Assembly (NCBI RefSeq): GCF_030463535.1
Contig: NC_132880.1
Location: 32,604,342 to 32,668,341, forward strand
From: Salminus brasiliensis
Lineage: Eukaryota; Chordata; Actinopteri; Characiformes; Bryconidae
Reading direction: 5' to 3'
Length of the DNA: 64,000 bases
Part shown: piece after piece, positions 25,136-37,945 of the stretch
How positions within the stretch are numbered: position 1 is the stretch's first letter
How the letters are laid out: each line of letters opens with the position of its first letter
Translations under genes and position numbers: made by a program
Notes under the pieces: model-generated
Database searches by the model: none
The model's input: the letters and a program-made list of their open reading frames with translations, nothing else
Told to the model about the DNA's origin: nothing

Positions 25136-28100
25136 AGTCACGCTTTTTAACCCCTTATGTTCTGTGACTTTTATAACACCCCAAGGATTAGTAACCAGTG
25201 ACTACATGGAAAGCAATGCTAGCTGGCTGAGTTGTTCCGAAGGTCCTAACAGTGGGGTGAAAAAAAGCCAGAAATCACTGGTGGTTCTGAGGAGTTTAAA
25301 AGGTTACGAAACCAAAAATGGCTGAAAGGACCCAAAAAGATGCCTGATATGAAGATGTTGTGGGTAGTTTGAAACAACTGTCCCTCCATCGCCACCAGCA
25401 CACCCCTCAAGCTCACTGCACATCAACAAGGCCTAGTCTGAGGCTTGTCAGGGGGATCCCAGATGTGCCCAGCCTTTGACCTTTTGATCCCAACAGCTCC
25501 ATGCTAAAGCTCAAAGCTAAAGTCAAGGCACCTCCTCATCCCGGTCCAAGTGGGACATCTGGCTGATAGTTGCTCAGGCCATATGCTCACACTGTCTTAG
25601 ACGCAGGCTAAGGTTCTTAGCTTTCCTTACAGATCAATAAGCACTCATTATTGGAGATTTATTAGGGATGCGGCCTCCTTCGGGATTTGGAGTGATGATG
25701 GACAGGATGTAGGAAGACAAAAGACAGTATTTTTGACTACAAAAGATAAGAGGAAACACATGGAGCAATACGCATGAACCCGTTTACAGTAACATCCACT
25801 GTATAAAGTCCCAACTTACATTCTTGGGAATTTTCCAGCAATTTCTTCACATTGCATGCCAAAAAGCTTAAGAGGAAGTGTCCACTTCTATGAAAGGCAA
25901 AGGGGGAAATCTTGATGTTGCTCTAAAGCTATTATTTTTCCATTTTCAAGACTCAACACTGTTACAAAATATATTAATATACTACCACTAACTACCAGAG
26001 GTGGGTGGGGAGTTGCATGTACTCAAGCAATATTGTGATGGATTTGTTACTTCATTCTGTTACATTGGTAAAAGGCTTTGTATTGCTTTGTGATTGATCA
26101 TAACTGTTTAAATTTAAAATTGGTATGTTAGACCAATTATTAGCGTAAAAAAGAGAAAAGTATAGTATAAGAAACCTTGGTTCCTGTGCTGAGAGATGCT
26201 GGATGTGAAGGTGGTACATTCTATGTGTTACTCAGTACTTACATGTACAGTACTTACTTACATCAGCTTTTTTATCTGGCTTCTGGCTATCTGTGCTCCT
26301 ACTAAAGTTAGGTAAGATAGATCAGGGCACAGTCTAACAATGTATGGGTCAAAGCTCATATATGACATTGCAATGTGAATGTGGGAAGATAAGCATTCGT
26401 TCTAATCTTACATTTTACCCCATGTAACATTATCTATATATACTATCTATATATGTAACTGTTTTTGTGTGAATCTGCCAGTTGTTCTTTACATTGTATA
26501 AATTTTTATTAATGAATTTAATGACTTCCATTAAAAGTTTTTTTCTCTTCTCCTCTAAAGTTGCCATTTTTAACATACAAGGTTTTTGCATGACAGCGAC
26601 AACATGAGTTGTATTTACTAAGAAACCAAAAATGTTGGCCCATATGTAGGTCCTTAGAGTTTAAAGAGGTTAATTAATATAGTAATATAATGTTGAAGTC
26701 ACTCATCCTTCTCACTCTCTCTCACTCTCTTCTCCAGGCCTCCCCTCACCCCAGCTTGTGATGCTCATCAGTTGGCTTTCTGAAAAGAGAACAATAGGGC
26801 CTTTTCAGGATATAAATCTCACTCTGTGTTCAGGCATGAAATCTGGGCAGCCAAACAAAAAGAGCCATTGACTCTTGTTGAGGGAAAAAAAGGGAGAGAT
26901 AAGATGCCCCACGTCGAGCCTCGCTGAAACCAGTTCACTGCTCCAGGGCCGCAGCCAGAGAGGGGGCAAGAGGGGCAAAAAGCTGTAGGAACCACCCCAA
27001 AAAAAAAAAAAAAATAGTGAGGGTAGTGGGCCATTCACCTCTTCTGTTTGTCCTTCCCCTGTAGTCGTTCCGCTATCTGGGGCAGCGTTCTCTAAATGAG
27101 GCTGTCTTCAACAACAACAACAAAAACCCTTGTACTTCTGCTTTGTGGGGTCGAGGCTGAGTTTAAGAGTTTAAAAGTTGAAATGGTCTCTCTGCAGCTG
27201 ACTAGACACACAAATACCAGGGCCAGCACGGTTAAACTAACATGAAAACATCATCTTCACTCATTATTGCTGGTAAAATCAATCATGCTCTGTGGCTTGT
27301 GCTCTGAAAAGATTGGTAGAGTTTAGGTCGTCTTTTGTAAATTTTTCATCTGAACTCAGGTCGCTCACTGAAGATGGAAGACTGAGGATGATTCTCTTCG
27401 CTTAATGACTCCACTTAAATGCATTATGCATTAATACAGCACAGTATTCACTGAGATAAATGAAATATGCCCTGAAAAAGCAGTTATAACCCTTAAAACC
27501 CTTTAAAAAATTCCAAACTCAACACTAATAAAGTGAAGAATTGAAATGTAAACTGCTGTTTTGGGTGATTCTTGCATCACTTGGACACTTTTGCATCCAT
27601 AAAGAACATTTTATAGGAATCCTCTTTAAAGAGTCATTTTGTTTGAGATGAGATATAAAAGTATAAATAACCTTCAAGTCATGGGAAAGTACTTAGGACT
27701 AGAATGATATGTCCAAGATTGGAAGGGCAAATGCTAGCACAGGCTTCCTTTGAGACACATGAAACAGTTATTTTTTAACTATTGTAAATACAACATTATT
27801 GGACAGCTGAAACACACTTGGAGGGGAACATTAACTGCCAGTTCAGATTACCACGTTGGCTAGCACCACACCCCCCATCCAGCCAACTATGCTGTCTTAG
27901 AAAACTTCTCATGGATGGCTATGGCATCGCCAGCGATTAGACTCGTAACAGGTTGGGCCTATGCACAGATCTATGCAGAAAACTCAGTGAACATTGAAAT
28001 GTTCCAAGAGGTCTTCAGGAGGGTAATGTGAACTGGTTTTATGACCACAAAATCCTAGATGTCTTGAAGAGGCAGGACATGATTGAATAGTTGTGTTTCT

Positions 28101-29019
28101 TATGGAATATAGCACATCCTCAATCTTCCCGAAGTCATGCTGATTACAGTCATCTTTTACATTTAAAGTGCTTCTTCAACCCCTGTCCTGCTGCTTGCAG
28201 TGGTCGAAAGGGTCGACTAGAAGGGGTTATTTGCGGTTCTGCGAGTTAAAATCCTTGTAAAGTGGATGAGCTGATTTACCTGTACAAGACCTAGTATAAT
28301 TCCTGGGAAATTACCTGGAAGCGTGGTCCCAGATTTGGGTTTTAATATTGGGGAGGGGGAACTTTTATCCAATGTGAATTACAGACGATTGATTTGGGTG
28401 AGGGATGTTAACATAGAAGCAGGAATCATGTGGGAATGCATTAGGTTGATTAATAATGTATTTGGTTTGGCATTACATTGCCATGGTAAAGCTCATAAAC
28501 TACTAGAAAAATAAAGAGCCAAAAACAATGTGAATATCCCTGCATTGCCGTCACCAATATTATGAGCAGATCATACAGAAGGAAAATAGGGAAGGCAATT
28601 ACATTACCCACGTTTAAAAAAATATTCTCTGAAATACTTCCAATTATAAATCCATTATTATGTAAAAATGCGATTTTGATTTAAAAAACAATAAAACACA
28701 ACATTCACTTAGCTTAAGCTCATGCTGTGCTGCTGTTTTTGCTTATTAATGCTTGCTTCAAGACTGTCAGCCTTACTTTTTCTTGAACCTTTCCCACTCA
28801 AAGCAGAAACTAGCTCAAAATATGTGTTCAAATGTGAGTGTAATCTTAATGATTTTTTTATAATCTCACTTTATAATCAAATATTACTCATGGATATTCA
28901 TATTGACCTTGTAAAACAGTATTTTAAGACCATTTAAGACCATTTAGCTGCTAGATATTTAACACTGGAATCAATATTCCCTCAAAAGACCATGCATTTT
29001 CATTTTTTCACAGTTACAC
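25136..29019. other. Intergenic sequence, no gene recognised
   Basis: Scanned on both strands without finding spliced coding sequence, RNA genes or a clear transposon. 25380-25700 and 26890-26980 are GC-richer non-repetitive patches. A poly(A) run lies at 26998-27014. Confidence 0.35.
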
Positions 29020-29260
29020 AGCCAGCCAAGATGCTCATGGGTGGAACGTGGGCTAGGTGGGTTCCAAGTGGGCATGGACCATGAGTGGGTTTGTACAGAC
29101 TTTGTTACTTGAACCTGGTTGGGCTTTTCCATTGTTACAGCCCACCTCAATCTCACATCGGCCTCTTCTAGGCCCCATGTGCAGTCTACAACCCAGATAG
29201 GGCCCATGCTTAACCCCTCCTGGTCCCATTACTGACCCTGATTGGCATGAAACTTCCTGG
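29020..29260 (+). repeat. 'GGCCCCATGTGCAGT' family copy
   Basis: Carries taggccccatgtgcagtcta, gggcccatgcttaacccctc and tcccattactgaccctgatt, matching 37.56-37.76 kb and the reverse copy at 15.77 kb. No transposase or tRNA head seen. Confidence 0.7.
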
Positions 29261-30417
29261 CTCCCCTATGGGACTGACATGGACATGGTTTCCTTTAGAA
29301 AGTAACTAAAACACAGCGAATTTGTCATTTCCACTGCATTTTCAAACTACCCCAATTTGGCAGGACCCAGGCATGATAGAAAAAGCACAGTGTTCCTAGT
29401 TGCTGTAGCAATCCTGCAGATTAAAGTCCCTTCTGTGTAATATGGGTAATACAACCCTTAGTTTTAGGTGTGCAAACATTTGGCGCCAAACCAGAGAAAA
29501 GCCATGATTGTGAAACTGTTATAACAGTCTGATAACAGCAGTGATAGGGAAACTGAAACTATGGGATGGCTCATGCATGAACAGAAGCTGACTGAAATGA
29601 GGTAAAGCCCAAACAGATCTGGTAGAAATCCTGGTAATTCCCAGAGTTTGGAGTCTGAAATGGGCTAAGGTGGTAGAAAGGTAAGTGAGAAGCCTTCAGA
29701 AATGTCTCTTGACCATGGAATTCCAAGATGGCTTGCAATTAGTTTGCATGTTGACTCCTCAACACAATTTCCTTCTCCATAAATACTGATAACTTTCATA
29801 TCTTATGTCCTAAATGCTCCTATATTCCCATCGACAGCATCCCCACCCACCAGTCCTGCTCCCTGCCATGATCCAAACAGTGGTGACGGAGAAAAGGTGT
29901 GTGATAAGATGTGTGATAACTGTCTTCAGCTCCTCTGTCCATTGCTGCCGTCCCATCACAGGCCCATCAACACGCCCATTCACATTCATGCCTGAGGTCG
30001 CGGTTATCTCCCCTCTGATAAGGCCGCTCTGCAGGGACATTAAACACCACCACAATGAGGACTCTCTGGCTGAGCAGAAAAACGTGTGAAATGCAGGCTA
30101 CTCTGTGGAGCACTGCAGCTATTTGCTTTCACCCCTGACTCTCCGACTGATCTCGTGACAATGAGGCCCTTTCACACCAGCTGATTGTGGGGAGGGGGGG
30201 GTGAGGCATACAGAATGAGATGATGTGTCCTGACCCGTCATCAGGAAAATAAACCACATCACAAAAGCCCTGGGGACTAGGAGACTCCACCCCCAACTCC
30301 TCTTTCACTCTCAACCCCCAACTCTCTCTCTCTCTTTCCCCAAGAAAAAAAGAAGAGACTGTTTCAATATACGAGCATGACATTCCCTCATCTGACACAC
30401 ACAAAAAAGCATTCTAA
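29261..30417. other. Intergenic sequence; possible conserved non-coding patch
   Basis: No gene. 29880-30060 is non-repetitive and contains several GATA-like words (gtgataag, gtgataac, gttatctcc, ctgataagg), suggesting but not proving an enhancer. A CT-rich run lies at 30322-30340. Confidence 0.3.
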
Positions 30418-30437
30418 CCCCCCCCCCCCCCCCCCCC
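30418..30437. repeat. Poly(C) run, 20 bases
   Basis: Uninterrupted run of C; likely to vary in length and to be error-prone in sequencing. Confidence 0.95.
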
Positions 30438-30723
30438 GAGGTGGTGACCATTCTGAGAAAGAGGCAAGACGCAAATGAGGTAAAAAAGAGTCTTCATGAG
30501 CACTGCATGCCTCACATTCCTCGTTCTTCCACAGACAGTAGAGACTTTATGTCATTTGGCAAGGCCAAGGATAGGAGGGAGATAGAAGGCCACGGGATGG
30601 AGAAAGAGATAGAGAGAGACAGAAACCCAGGCAAAAGCTATGAACAGCATATCGATTTCTTCTTTTATTTAAATTACATCACATATCATACTTTAAGCAA
30701 AGCCATAGAAGAACCACCTTTGA

Positions 30724-30790
30724 TGGCAGCTTGCCGAGCCCGGGTATCGAACCCACAACCCTGTCATCAATAGCCTGGAGCTCTTACTGC
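30724..30790 (-). mobile_element. tRNA-derived SINE, truncated head
   Basis: gccgagcccgggtatcgaac then ccacaaccctgtcatcaata: box B and inter-box part of the same family as 39.0 kb. Body and box A are missing or lost. Confidence 0.7.
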
Positions 30791-31287
30791 CCCAACACCT
30801 TTATTTACACCTTTAATAAGAATGTATTTAGTAATTTTATGCAATGCAAACTAACTGTGCTATTCTCCAGTTTTGGAGTGAGGAATGAAAGCTTGGGCTC
30901 TCTAGCCAGTGCTGGGTATTTAGGGGGTTAAGACTAATGCCTAATGACTAATTTCAACATCTTAATTGACTATAATACTCATCGCATGTACAGCCAGTGC
31001 AGTTGAGAATTCGGTTATCATGTGATGTCAACACACACTGCTAAAAAATAGCAATCTGCAAACACTGAACACTGAATACATGCATGTATAGATGAATATA
31101 TAGTTTGTTTGTAATAGAGGCTGAAAAAATGTACTCTATAACATAACGGCACCATTTGTGTAGTGGAAAATGCTTGCTCACGCAAGTTCTTATTGGCAAG
31201 GCTCCTAACACTGCTTTCTATTATATCATCATAGTTTGTAAGTTTCTCTTTTGATAAAAGCATCTGCAAAATTACATTATTTTCAAT

Positions 31288-31690
31288 GTAAATACACATG
31301 TAGGCCGTTTTCGCACACACACATATTGTTGACTTTGATTCTGGTGACTTAAGCTTATCCGAAATTGTGCCCTATCTACTGTATAGTGCACTACTTTGGG
31401 GTTCCACAGTTTTGTAGCAGTGTCTGAAAGCGTTGTGTCGAATTTTCAGTCCCATGTAATCATCCCGAAATGCACTGTTATATATTGTGTAAATACAAAT
31501 GTGGGCCGTTTTCATAGACATATATTGCTGTTTTTGATTCTGGTGACTTAAGCTTTTTTATAATTGTGCCCTATTCACTATATAGTGCACTGTTTTGGGG
31601 TTTAACCATTTTGTAGTGGTGTCCGAAAGCATAGAGCCCGATTTTCAAACCCACAATACACCATAATATATAGCAAACTAACAATGCAGA
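31288..31690. repeat. Tandem duplication, two units of 201 bases
   Basis: Units 31288-31488 and 31489-31690 share gtaaatac, ggccgtttt, ttgattctggtgacttaagc, attgtgccctat, tatagtgcact and ttttgtag in the same order. Confidence 0.85.
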
Positions 31691-31744
31691 CTAGCGGACA
31701 TGGAATATCCATAATCCTTGGGATTGTTGTTACGAACACAGCTT

Positions 31745-31875
31745 TGGTCTAGGACAGGTTGGTGAATTCCCCTCTTAAACACACCTGATTTCACATACTT
31801 AATTACCAGGTATTAGAGCAGGGAAATCACCAAAATGTACTAGACGCTGGCCCACCAGGACCAGGATTGATAGCT
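31745..31875. mobile_element. hAT-like MITE copy
   Basis: Contains cacacctgatttcac, attagagcagggaaatcacc, aaaatgta and ccaggaccaggattg, in the order seen in the element at 857-1025. Confidence 0.55.
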
Positions 31876-33510
31876 CTGAGCCGTTGAGGCATGCACTCCT
31901 CAAGACCTCTGAAAGAATTGTGTGGTAAGCTAGACTTTGCTCTTCACACACATCAATAAGCCTTGGGCACCCATGACCCCGTCACTGGTTGTCCGTCTTG
32001 GCATTTTGAAGACGCTCTGACCCAGTCGTCTAGTCATCGCAATTTGTCCCTTGTCAGAGTGGCTCACATTCTTACGCTCGTCCATTTTTCCTGCTTCCAA
32101 CACATCACCTTCAAGAACTGACTGTTCACTTGCTGCCTATTACAGGTGTCATTACAATGAGATAATCAGTGTTATTCACTTCACTTGTCAGTGCTTTTAA
32201 TCTCACGACTGATTGATGTATTTACATCTACATATGTACATATACATATATTTATTCTCTAGTAGGCTGAAGTGGTGGTCCGATATTTCCACCAAACCAT
32301 TTCAATAACTTCAATAACAACAGATCTGCACTTATATAGCTTATATTTGTGCTGTATACATACTAATCATTCTAATGACGCCTACATAGAGATTTCATAG
32401 CACAAGCCTGAAGGAGTACTTGAGTTTTTACGGTCATATTTATGCCAGATGGCATCAGACGCTTTATGAGATGTATGACATTGTATTGACTTAATGACCC
32501 TTGAGGTAAAAGAAAAAGACCCGTGTTACCATTATATGACTGTTCTGAATCATTATTTCCAAATGATCAACCTTAAAAGGCAGAGGCCTTAATCAAAACA
32601 CCATATATCAGCTACATTTAGTCTTAATACTTCAGTGTACCTAAAGGCAAGTACATGTAAACCTACTTAAGTAGAATTGTGCACATATAACATCTACCTT
32701 TGCTCTATATTTTCCTGTCACTCAAGTACAGGACTGATCTGAATCTTCCTTAGAACTGATATACTGTGTTCTTCAGCAGGCCGCTGCCTTGTGAGCTCTG
32801 TTTCTTGGGAGCGATGCTTCATAACAGTGTTATAAATGAAACAAAGCTGCTTAGTCACTCTAGGTTTAGCCCCCCTATGTCAGTACAGCGTTATTTACTT
32901 CACAAAACATCTAATTTCATCTTGTGATCACTGGTGTAACTTGTCCATTAATACTGTATTGTCTTATGAATAGGTTACTCAGCGCTCTCTGCTCTCTGCT
33001 CAGTGTACCTACTTGTGGTCAACTTACTGGGGATTGATCTATTCTGCTTCACCTCAAGTAGAAACTTAGGAACTGATGTGTTCTTGAGCCTGTGCTTTAG
33101 AAGTGCTGCTATTTGGGAATTAAGATTCACGACAGTGTTGTTATAAGTGGAGCTGATCCTTCAGGCTCTTCGTTTAAAAGAGCCCTTATGTCAGTAGGAC
33201 ATGTTATCTTAGGATTTCTGGAAAATTCATTCGTAACATTCTTGTATGCTTTTATAAAGGTGTTATTCAGTGTGTTTCGAGGTCCCTGTGTCATCAGATG
33301 TCGTGTTACTGTGCTTTCCTTAAGCCTCAGGGCTTTATATCTTCTCCACCGAACAGGCCCATAACTTCCAATAACTTCGACTCTCAAGCTCAGCTCAACA
33401 GGTCCAGTCCCCTCCACTGGATCTCAAGCTCTGATGCCATTTTCTTTCCCACATAATGAGCGAAGAGGAGGGTCGCGGCGGGGGTCCACAGGAGGGCGTA
33501 ACACGGGCCC
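31876..33510. other. Intergenic sequence upstream of marcksl1
   Basis: No gene or repeat recognised; composition becomes GC-rich only after about 33460. Confidence 0.4.
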
Positions 33511-33783
33511 TGATTGGCTGGGGCGGCGGAGCCACGCCCGTGGGCGGGACCCGGGGTTTTCTTGAAGCGCCGTTCAACTGGTGTTGTTAGTAGTGGAGCA
33601 GCACTCGGAGAGATCGGGCGGAGGAGGACGAGAAGGGAAAGAGAGTTTTTACAAAAAAAGAAAAACACAGAAAAGACTCGCACCTTTGGATGCGCAGCGA
33701 GCCCGAGGCTTTGGATTTACTTCTCAGCGCCCTGATTCGGTTTCGTTTGCTTTGAAACACTCAAAACACCCCGAGTGATCGCG
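33511..33783 (+). promoter_or_regulatory. marcksl1: marcksl1 promoter and 5'UTR
   Basis: This is a GC-rich stretch directly upstream of the marcksl1 ATG. It holds an inverted CCAAT box (attgg at 33513-33517) and GC boxes (ggggcgg near 33520 and gggcggg near 33542). No TATA box is seen. The transcription start probably lies about 33560-33610, leaving a 5'UTR of roughly 200 bases. The start site itself is inferred. Confidence 0.6.
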
Positions 33784-35404
33784 ATGGGATCCCAGGCATC
33801 TAAGGGAGGAGTGGCCGTGGAGGGCAAAGCCGCCGAGGCTTCCGCCGCCAAGACGAACGGACAGGTAGGACCGAGTGGATGCGCTCAGACTGTTTTTCCA
33901 CGATGGTTTTCTGTGAGGAAAAAAAAACCCAGTCCGTTTTCGCTCCTCGAGGAGCATTTCGATGCTAGGCACGCGCCCCCTCCCTCCTCGCCACACGCGG
34001 GAGAGTCAAAAAATTCTCCACCGACCCACCCACCCGTTGCACCGTACACGGCCATTTAATCTCATGCACGGGCTATTTAATCACAAGCTTGGTCAATTAA
34101 TCGTGGTCGGTGTTTCTTAGGGGGTGCGTAAGGGTTTGGAGACGCCGCCGTGTAGGAGGATGCTCCGGTGTGCTTTTTTCAATCAAGCATTAATCAATTA
34201 GCTAGTCAATAGGGGCATGTTTTCGGTGGTGCGACTGCAGTTTTCTGGTGTTTTTTTGAGCTGGGAGTCACATTTGTGTGTGTTTTTCATTCATGCGTCG
34301 AATAATCCAAGCCTAAAATCCGCCAGACGCGCGCGCGTGCGTTCAAGTCTAGACACACTGGGCTCCGTAGTAAATCCACATGTCTCAGACTGGCACTAGT
34401 TATGAATCAAACTGGTGATGATTTTACGCAAAAACATGTCCCACGTCAGTTCCCCGGTCGTACTCGTGGGGTGTGTACGTGTTTCGGTGTTTTTTGAGGT
34501 AAACTGGTCGTCGTCGAGCGAGTGTAGCGCAGTGAAAACGCACCGCGCATCGATCCGTTTCAGTCTTTTGTCTGAAAGCCGCCGTCTCGACCAGCCTCGA
34601 CCGATCCGTGCTCTGTAGTCGCCCCCTGTGTGCAGGCTGCGGTACTGCAAGGCGTCTCCTCCATCACTTGCATTGTGTACGTGATTGGTCACCGGCGTAG
34701 TCGTCGACGATTGAATGGATGGAGATGAGGTTTTCCTCCGACGGAAACAATAACTATGTTGTACAACTAGAAAAGCGTGTGTACATCCATTATGAAAAGC
34801 AGAAACACATATTAATTAAATTTCCCTCCCTCCCTTTCAGGAGAACGGACACGTCAAAACCAACGGCGACGTGTCTGCCAAGGCGGAGGGAGATTCAGCA
34901 GCCACCACCAACGGCTCGGCTGAGGCAGCCAAGGAGACCGAGGCCGGAGCGGGAGACGCCATCGAGCCGGCACCGGCCGCCGAGGGAGATGCCGCCAAGC
35001 CTGAGGGCGAGGCCGCCAAGGAGACCCCCAAAAAGAAGAAGAAGAAGTTCTCCCTGAAGAACTCCTTCAAATTCAAGGGCCTCTCGCTGAAAAAGAGCAA
35101 GAAGAGCGCAGAGGTGAAGGAAGAGGCCAAGGCCGAGGAGGCCGCAGAGGAGAAGCCCGAGGAGAACGGGGCAGCTGCAGCGCCCGCCGAGGAGGAGAAG
35201 AAGGAGGAGGCCAAGGCAGAGGAGACCCCCGCCCCGGCCGAGACTCCCAAGGCTGAGGAAACCCCGGCCAAGGCCGAGGAGGCCGCCACCCCCAAGGAAG
35301 AGGCTGCCCCTGCTGCTGCCGCCGCTGCCGCACCTGCTGCTGAGCCCACAAAACCCACAGAGGAGACCAACTCCACACCCGCACCATCCGAACAGAAGGA
35401 GTGA
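33784..35404 (+). CDS. marcksl1: MARCKS-like protein 1, complete, 2 exons, 214 aa
   Basis: Coding exons are 33784-33864 (27 codons, donor gtagga) and 34841-35404 (187 codons plus TGA); the junction is phase 0. The protein begins MGSQASKGG, an N-myristoylation signal with Gly2 exposed once Met is removed. Exon 2 opens [10 protein letters not shown], the conserved MARCKS-family motif around the splice site. The basic effector domain spans about residues 91-115 ([20 protein letters not shown] and following lysines). Its serines 98, 102 and 109 sit where PKC phosphorylates family members and where calmodulin and acidic lipids bind. The rest is acidic, rich in Ala, Glu and Pro and probably disordered. 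In the family, this protein binds the inner plasma membrane and actin and leaves when phosphorylated. Human MARCKSL1 is about 195 aa, so the length fits. Fish have two copies (a and b) and I cannot say which this is. The long Ala-rich and Gly-rich antisense frames are composition shadows. Confidence 0.96.
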
Positions 35405-36205
35405 TTGTACTTCACAAGGACTTTGTGAACTGTTTTTCAAGAAAAAATATATATATATTTATATATATGTGTATATGTATACATATGTATATATACATGG
35501 ATATATGTATATGTATATATACACATGTATGTGAAAAAAAAAGAAAAAAGAGAGACTCCTCGTGCCACTTTCTTCAAGATTAATATGAAATGACAGACTA
35601 GATTCACTAGTTCACTTCCCTATTAATGGCTCAAAGATCCGGGACTCTGAATTTAGGCTGAAATCACCTCGGAACCGGGATTTCAAAGCAGGAGTGAGAG
35701 AAGTGTGAGTTTGAGAACAGGATGAAGAAGACAGAAGAAGGAAAGACGAAGAGGCATCTTTCAAAACCCATCACCACAGAGATGCTATAATATAAAAAAG
35801 AGAAGTGCAAGATAAACATCACCACATAATAATGACTGTTAAAAAAATGGAAAAGAAAAAAAAAGACTTGCCAACTTTCTACATTCCTATATTTTAACCC
35901 AAATTTAAGTATTTTGTGGTGTATAGAGAACCATTTTAAATATCCAGAAGGCTTTGTCTTGTTTGTTTGAAATCGCATTTTAATTTTCATCTTGGCTAAA
36001 AAAACACATTTGAGCTTGCTATGTTCACATTTGAAGTTTTAAAAGAAGCAGAGTTGTTATGTGTTAAATGTGAGCCTTGATCTGCTTTTTTGTCTCTGTA
36101 AATACATTTGACTGATTTTGTTCTTTATTTTGCTAATGTTAAAAGATGTTACTGGTTTTATTGTAAAGTTGATAATGGTAAATAAATGTTGGTTACCTAA
36201 CGAAG
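35405..36205 (+). other. marcksl1: marcksl1 3'UTR with Pumilio-type motifs and poly(A) signal
   Basis: The 3'UTR runs from the TGA to just after an AATAAA at 36181-36186, followed by GT-rich sequence. A TATATGTA-rich block at 35446-35535 contains TGTATATA at 35486-35493 and 35512-35519. A third octamer, TGTAAATA, lies at 36097-36104. These match the UGUANAUA consensus bound by Pumilio proteins. The AT-rich block can also fold on itself. Confidence 0.7.
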
Positions 36206-37561
36206 GCTGGGAAGTGTCCTTCTTCTTTTCAGTGAGGATGAGGTGGAAAAACACACTTATGCTTCTTCTTGACCATCAGGTTTTAATGATGTTTACATAT
36301 GAGAGGAACGTTTACGTTAAGTACAGGAACAAAAACACCACACACATCACAGAGCTACACATGCAGAATATATCCTATACATACAATGAACCACTGGGTT
36401 AGTGTGGGCAGAAACATATGTCACCCCTGGATGATGATTTTACACATATTTAATTTGGGGGCATTTCTGCCTGTTATTAACTTTAACAAGACAAGGATGT
36501 TATTAAATATTATTGTTAGGTGCCAAACATATAGTACTATCAGAATCATGCACCAGTTCAGTACACCAGCAGCACATAAAGAAAGGAGAAGTCCGCTGCC
36601 TGCTGAAGGCCCAACATTATTCTCATTCAATAAGATGCTATCACTCTACCCTTTACCCAGTGTGACTTAGCCAATAACCAATAAGGCCCCATTGACCATG
36701 AGGGCCTATAGACTCAGTGCATGTAATGGCATTCACACTTTTAAAGCCAAGATATAGCCTGGTATGAGGTCAAATGCCAAGTGTTGTATTTTTTTTAATA
36801 TTGTGTGTGAGCCACAGACAAGATAAGGTGAAGATATGGAGATTTGTGGTAATTTCTATGTAATACAGCATCATGGACAATAGCTTGTGTCTGTAATTAA
36901 ACAATTTATGCTTCACTCCACTGCAAATTACAGGATTGGCATAATTACTATTTTGATTTTTTTTTCAGGGAAAATAATTGTAAATGAATGGTCAGAAAGG
37001 GATTCAGTGGAAGGGAGGAGTTAAAAATAAATAAATAAATAAATAAATAAAAATTAGAGACTTGGTGTAAGATTCTCTGACTAGCTTACAGCATGTATGG
37101 TTATGAATATTATACATCTATTCTAACATGCAGCTTTTTAACACACCATTTTGAACAGCAGCTTCTCTCCACTGTCCCCCCAATTTCAATTTTGTTTTGT
37201 TCTCAGTGCTCGAGTAAACTATGGGCATATGACGCCATCGGGTGTCAGATTTGTGTATTGCAGCATGTACGTCTGAAGTGTTTGAAGGAAGCCCAGTCCT
37301 GGTGGTCTTATTAAGTTTCATATCTTTCATTGGATTCATTGAAATTGTCCAGGGAAACTAATACTAAAACAAATCAGCAATTAACAAATAAACAACAACC
37401 TCAGTTTTACATCACTAAACATGTCAGCAAAGTCTTGTTAGCTTGCAATGCTTATGATCACTTACTAGACAGTGAAACTGGGATGCATTTTTGTGTCTTT
37501 AAGATGAACAAATTCATATTTGTGTGGGAAATATGCTTATTTTGCAGTTGCATTGCGGCGC
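36206..37561. other. Intergenic sequence after marcksl1
   Basis: No gene recognised. A short (AATA)n array lies at about 37026-37052. Confidence 0.45.
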
Positions 37562-37765
37562 TGTAGGTACCCGGCCAATGTGGGTGGCACGTGAGCAAGG
37601 TGGTTTCCAGGTGGGCATGGGCTCTGAGTGAGTTGTTACTGTTGGGCCCCATCTTTACAGCCCATCCTAATCTCCCATGGGTCCCATTTTGGCCCCATGT
37701 GCAGTGTATATCCCGGGTGGGCCCATGCTAAACCCTGATCCCTGGTGGACATCTGTAGGTGGGGC
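37562..37765 (+). repeat. 'GGCCCCATGTGCAGT' family copy
   Basis: ttggccccatgtgcagtgta, then gggtgggcccatgctaaacc; aligned with 29.02-29.26 kb. A degenerate tRNA-SINE-like block (gggttatgggttctgtcctt, ttctcccatgtccgtgtggg) follows at 37810-37930. Confidence 0.65.
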
Positions 37766-37945
37766 CAAGATGGAACCCATGGACAAAACTTTCTTTTTCC
37801 CAGTTGGGCTGCCAATGCAGCCTAACCATCTGGGAAGCATGTGTGCCTAACAGCTCCTAGGGTTATGGGTTCTGTCCTTGCGCCAGGCTTTGTGGAGGAG
37901 TTTGGTGTTTTCTCCCATGTCCGTGTGGGTTTCGTCATGTATTAT

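Noticed and set aside
30441-30773. 110-codon Lys/Glu-rich plus-strand frame
   Set aside because: Its end lies in a SINE fragment and the rest is purine-rich sequence without family similarity or splice sites.
33395-33778. Short frames over the marcksl1 promoter and 5'UTR
   Set aside because: They arise from GC-rich promoter sequence; the real start is the ATG at 33784 followed by a myristoylation signal.
34837-35440. Long antisense frames (192, 181 and 104 codons) opposite marcksl1 exon 2
   Set aside because: They mirror the GC-rich Ala/Glu/Lys codons of marcksl1. The predicted products are low-complexity and no splice or promoter evidence supports them.
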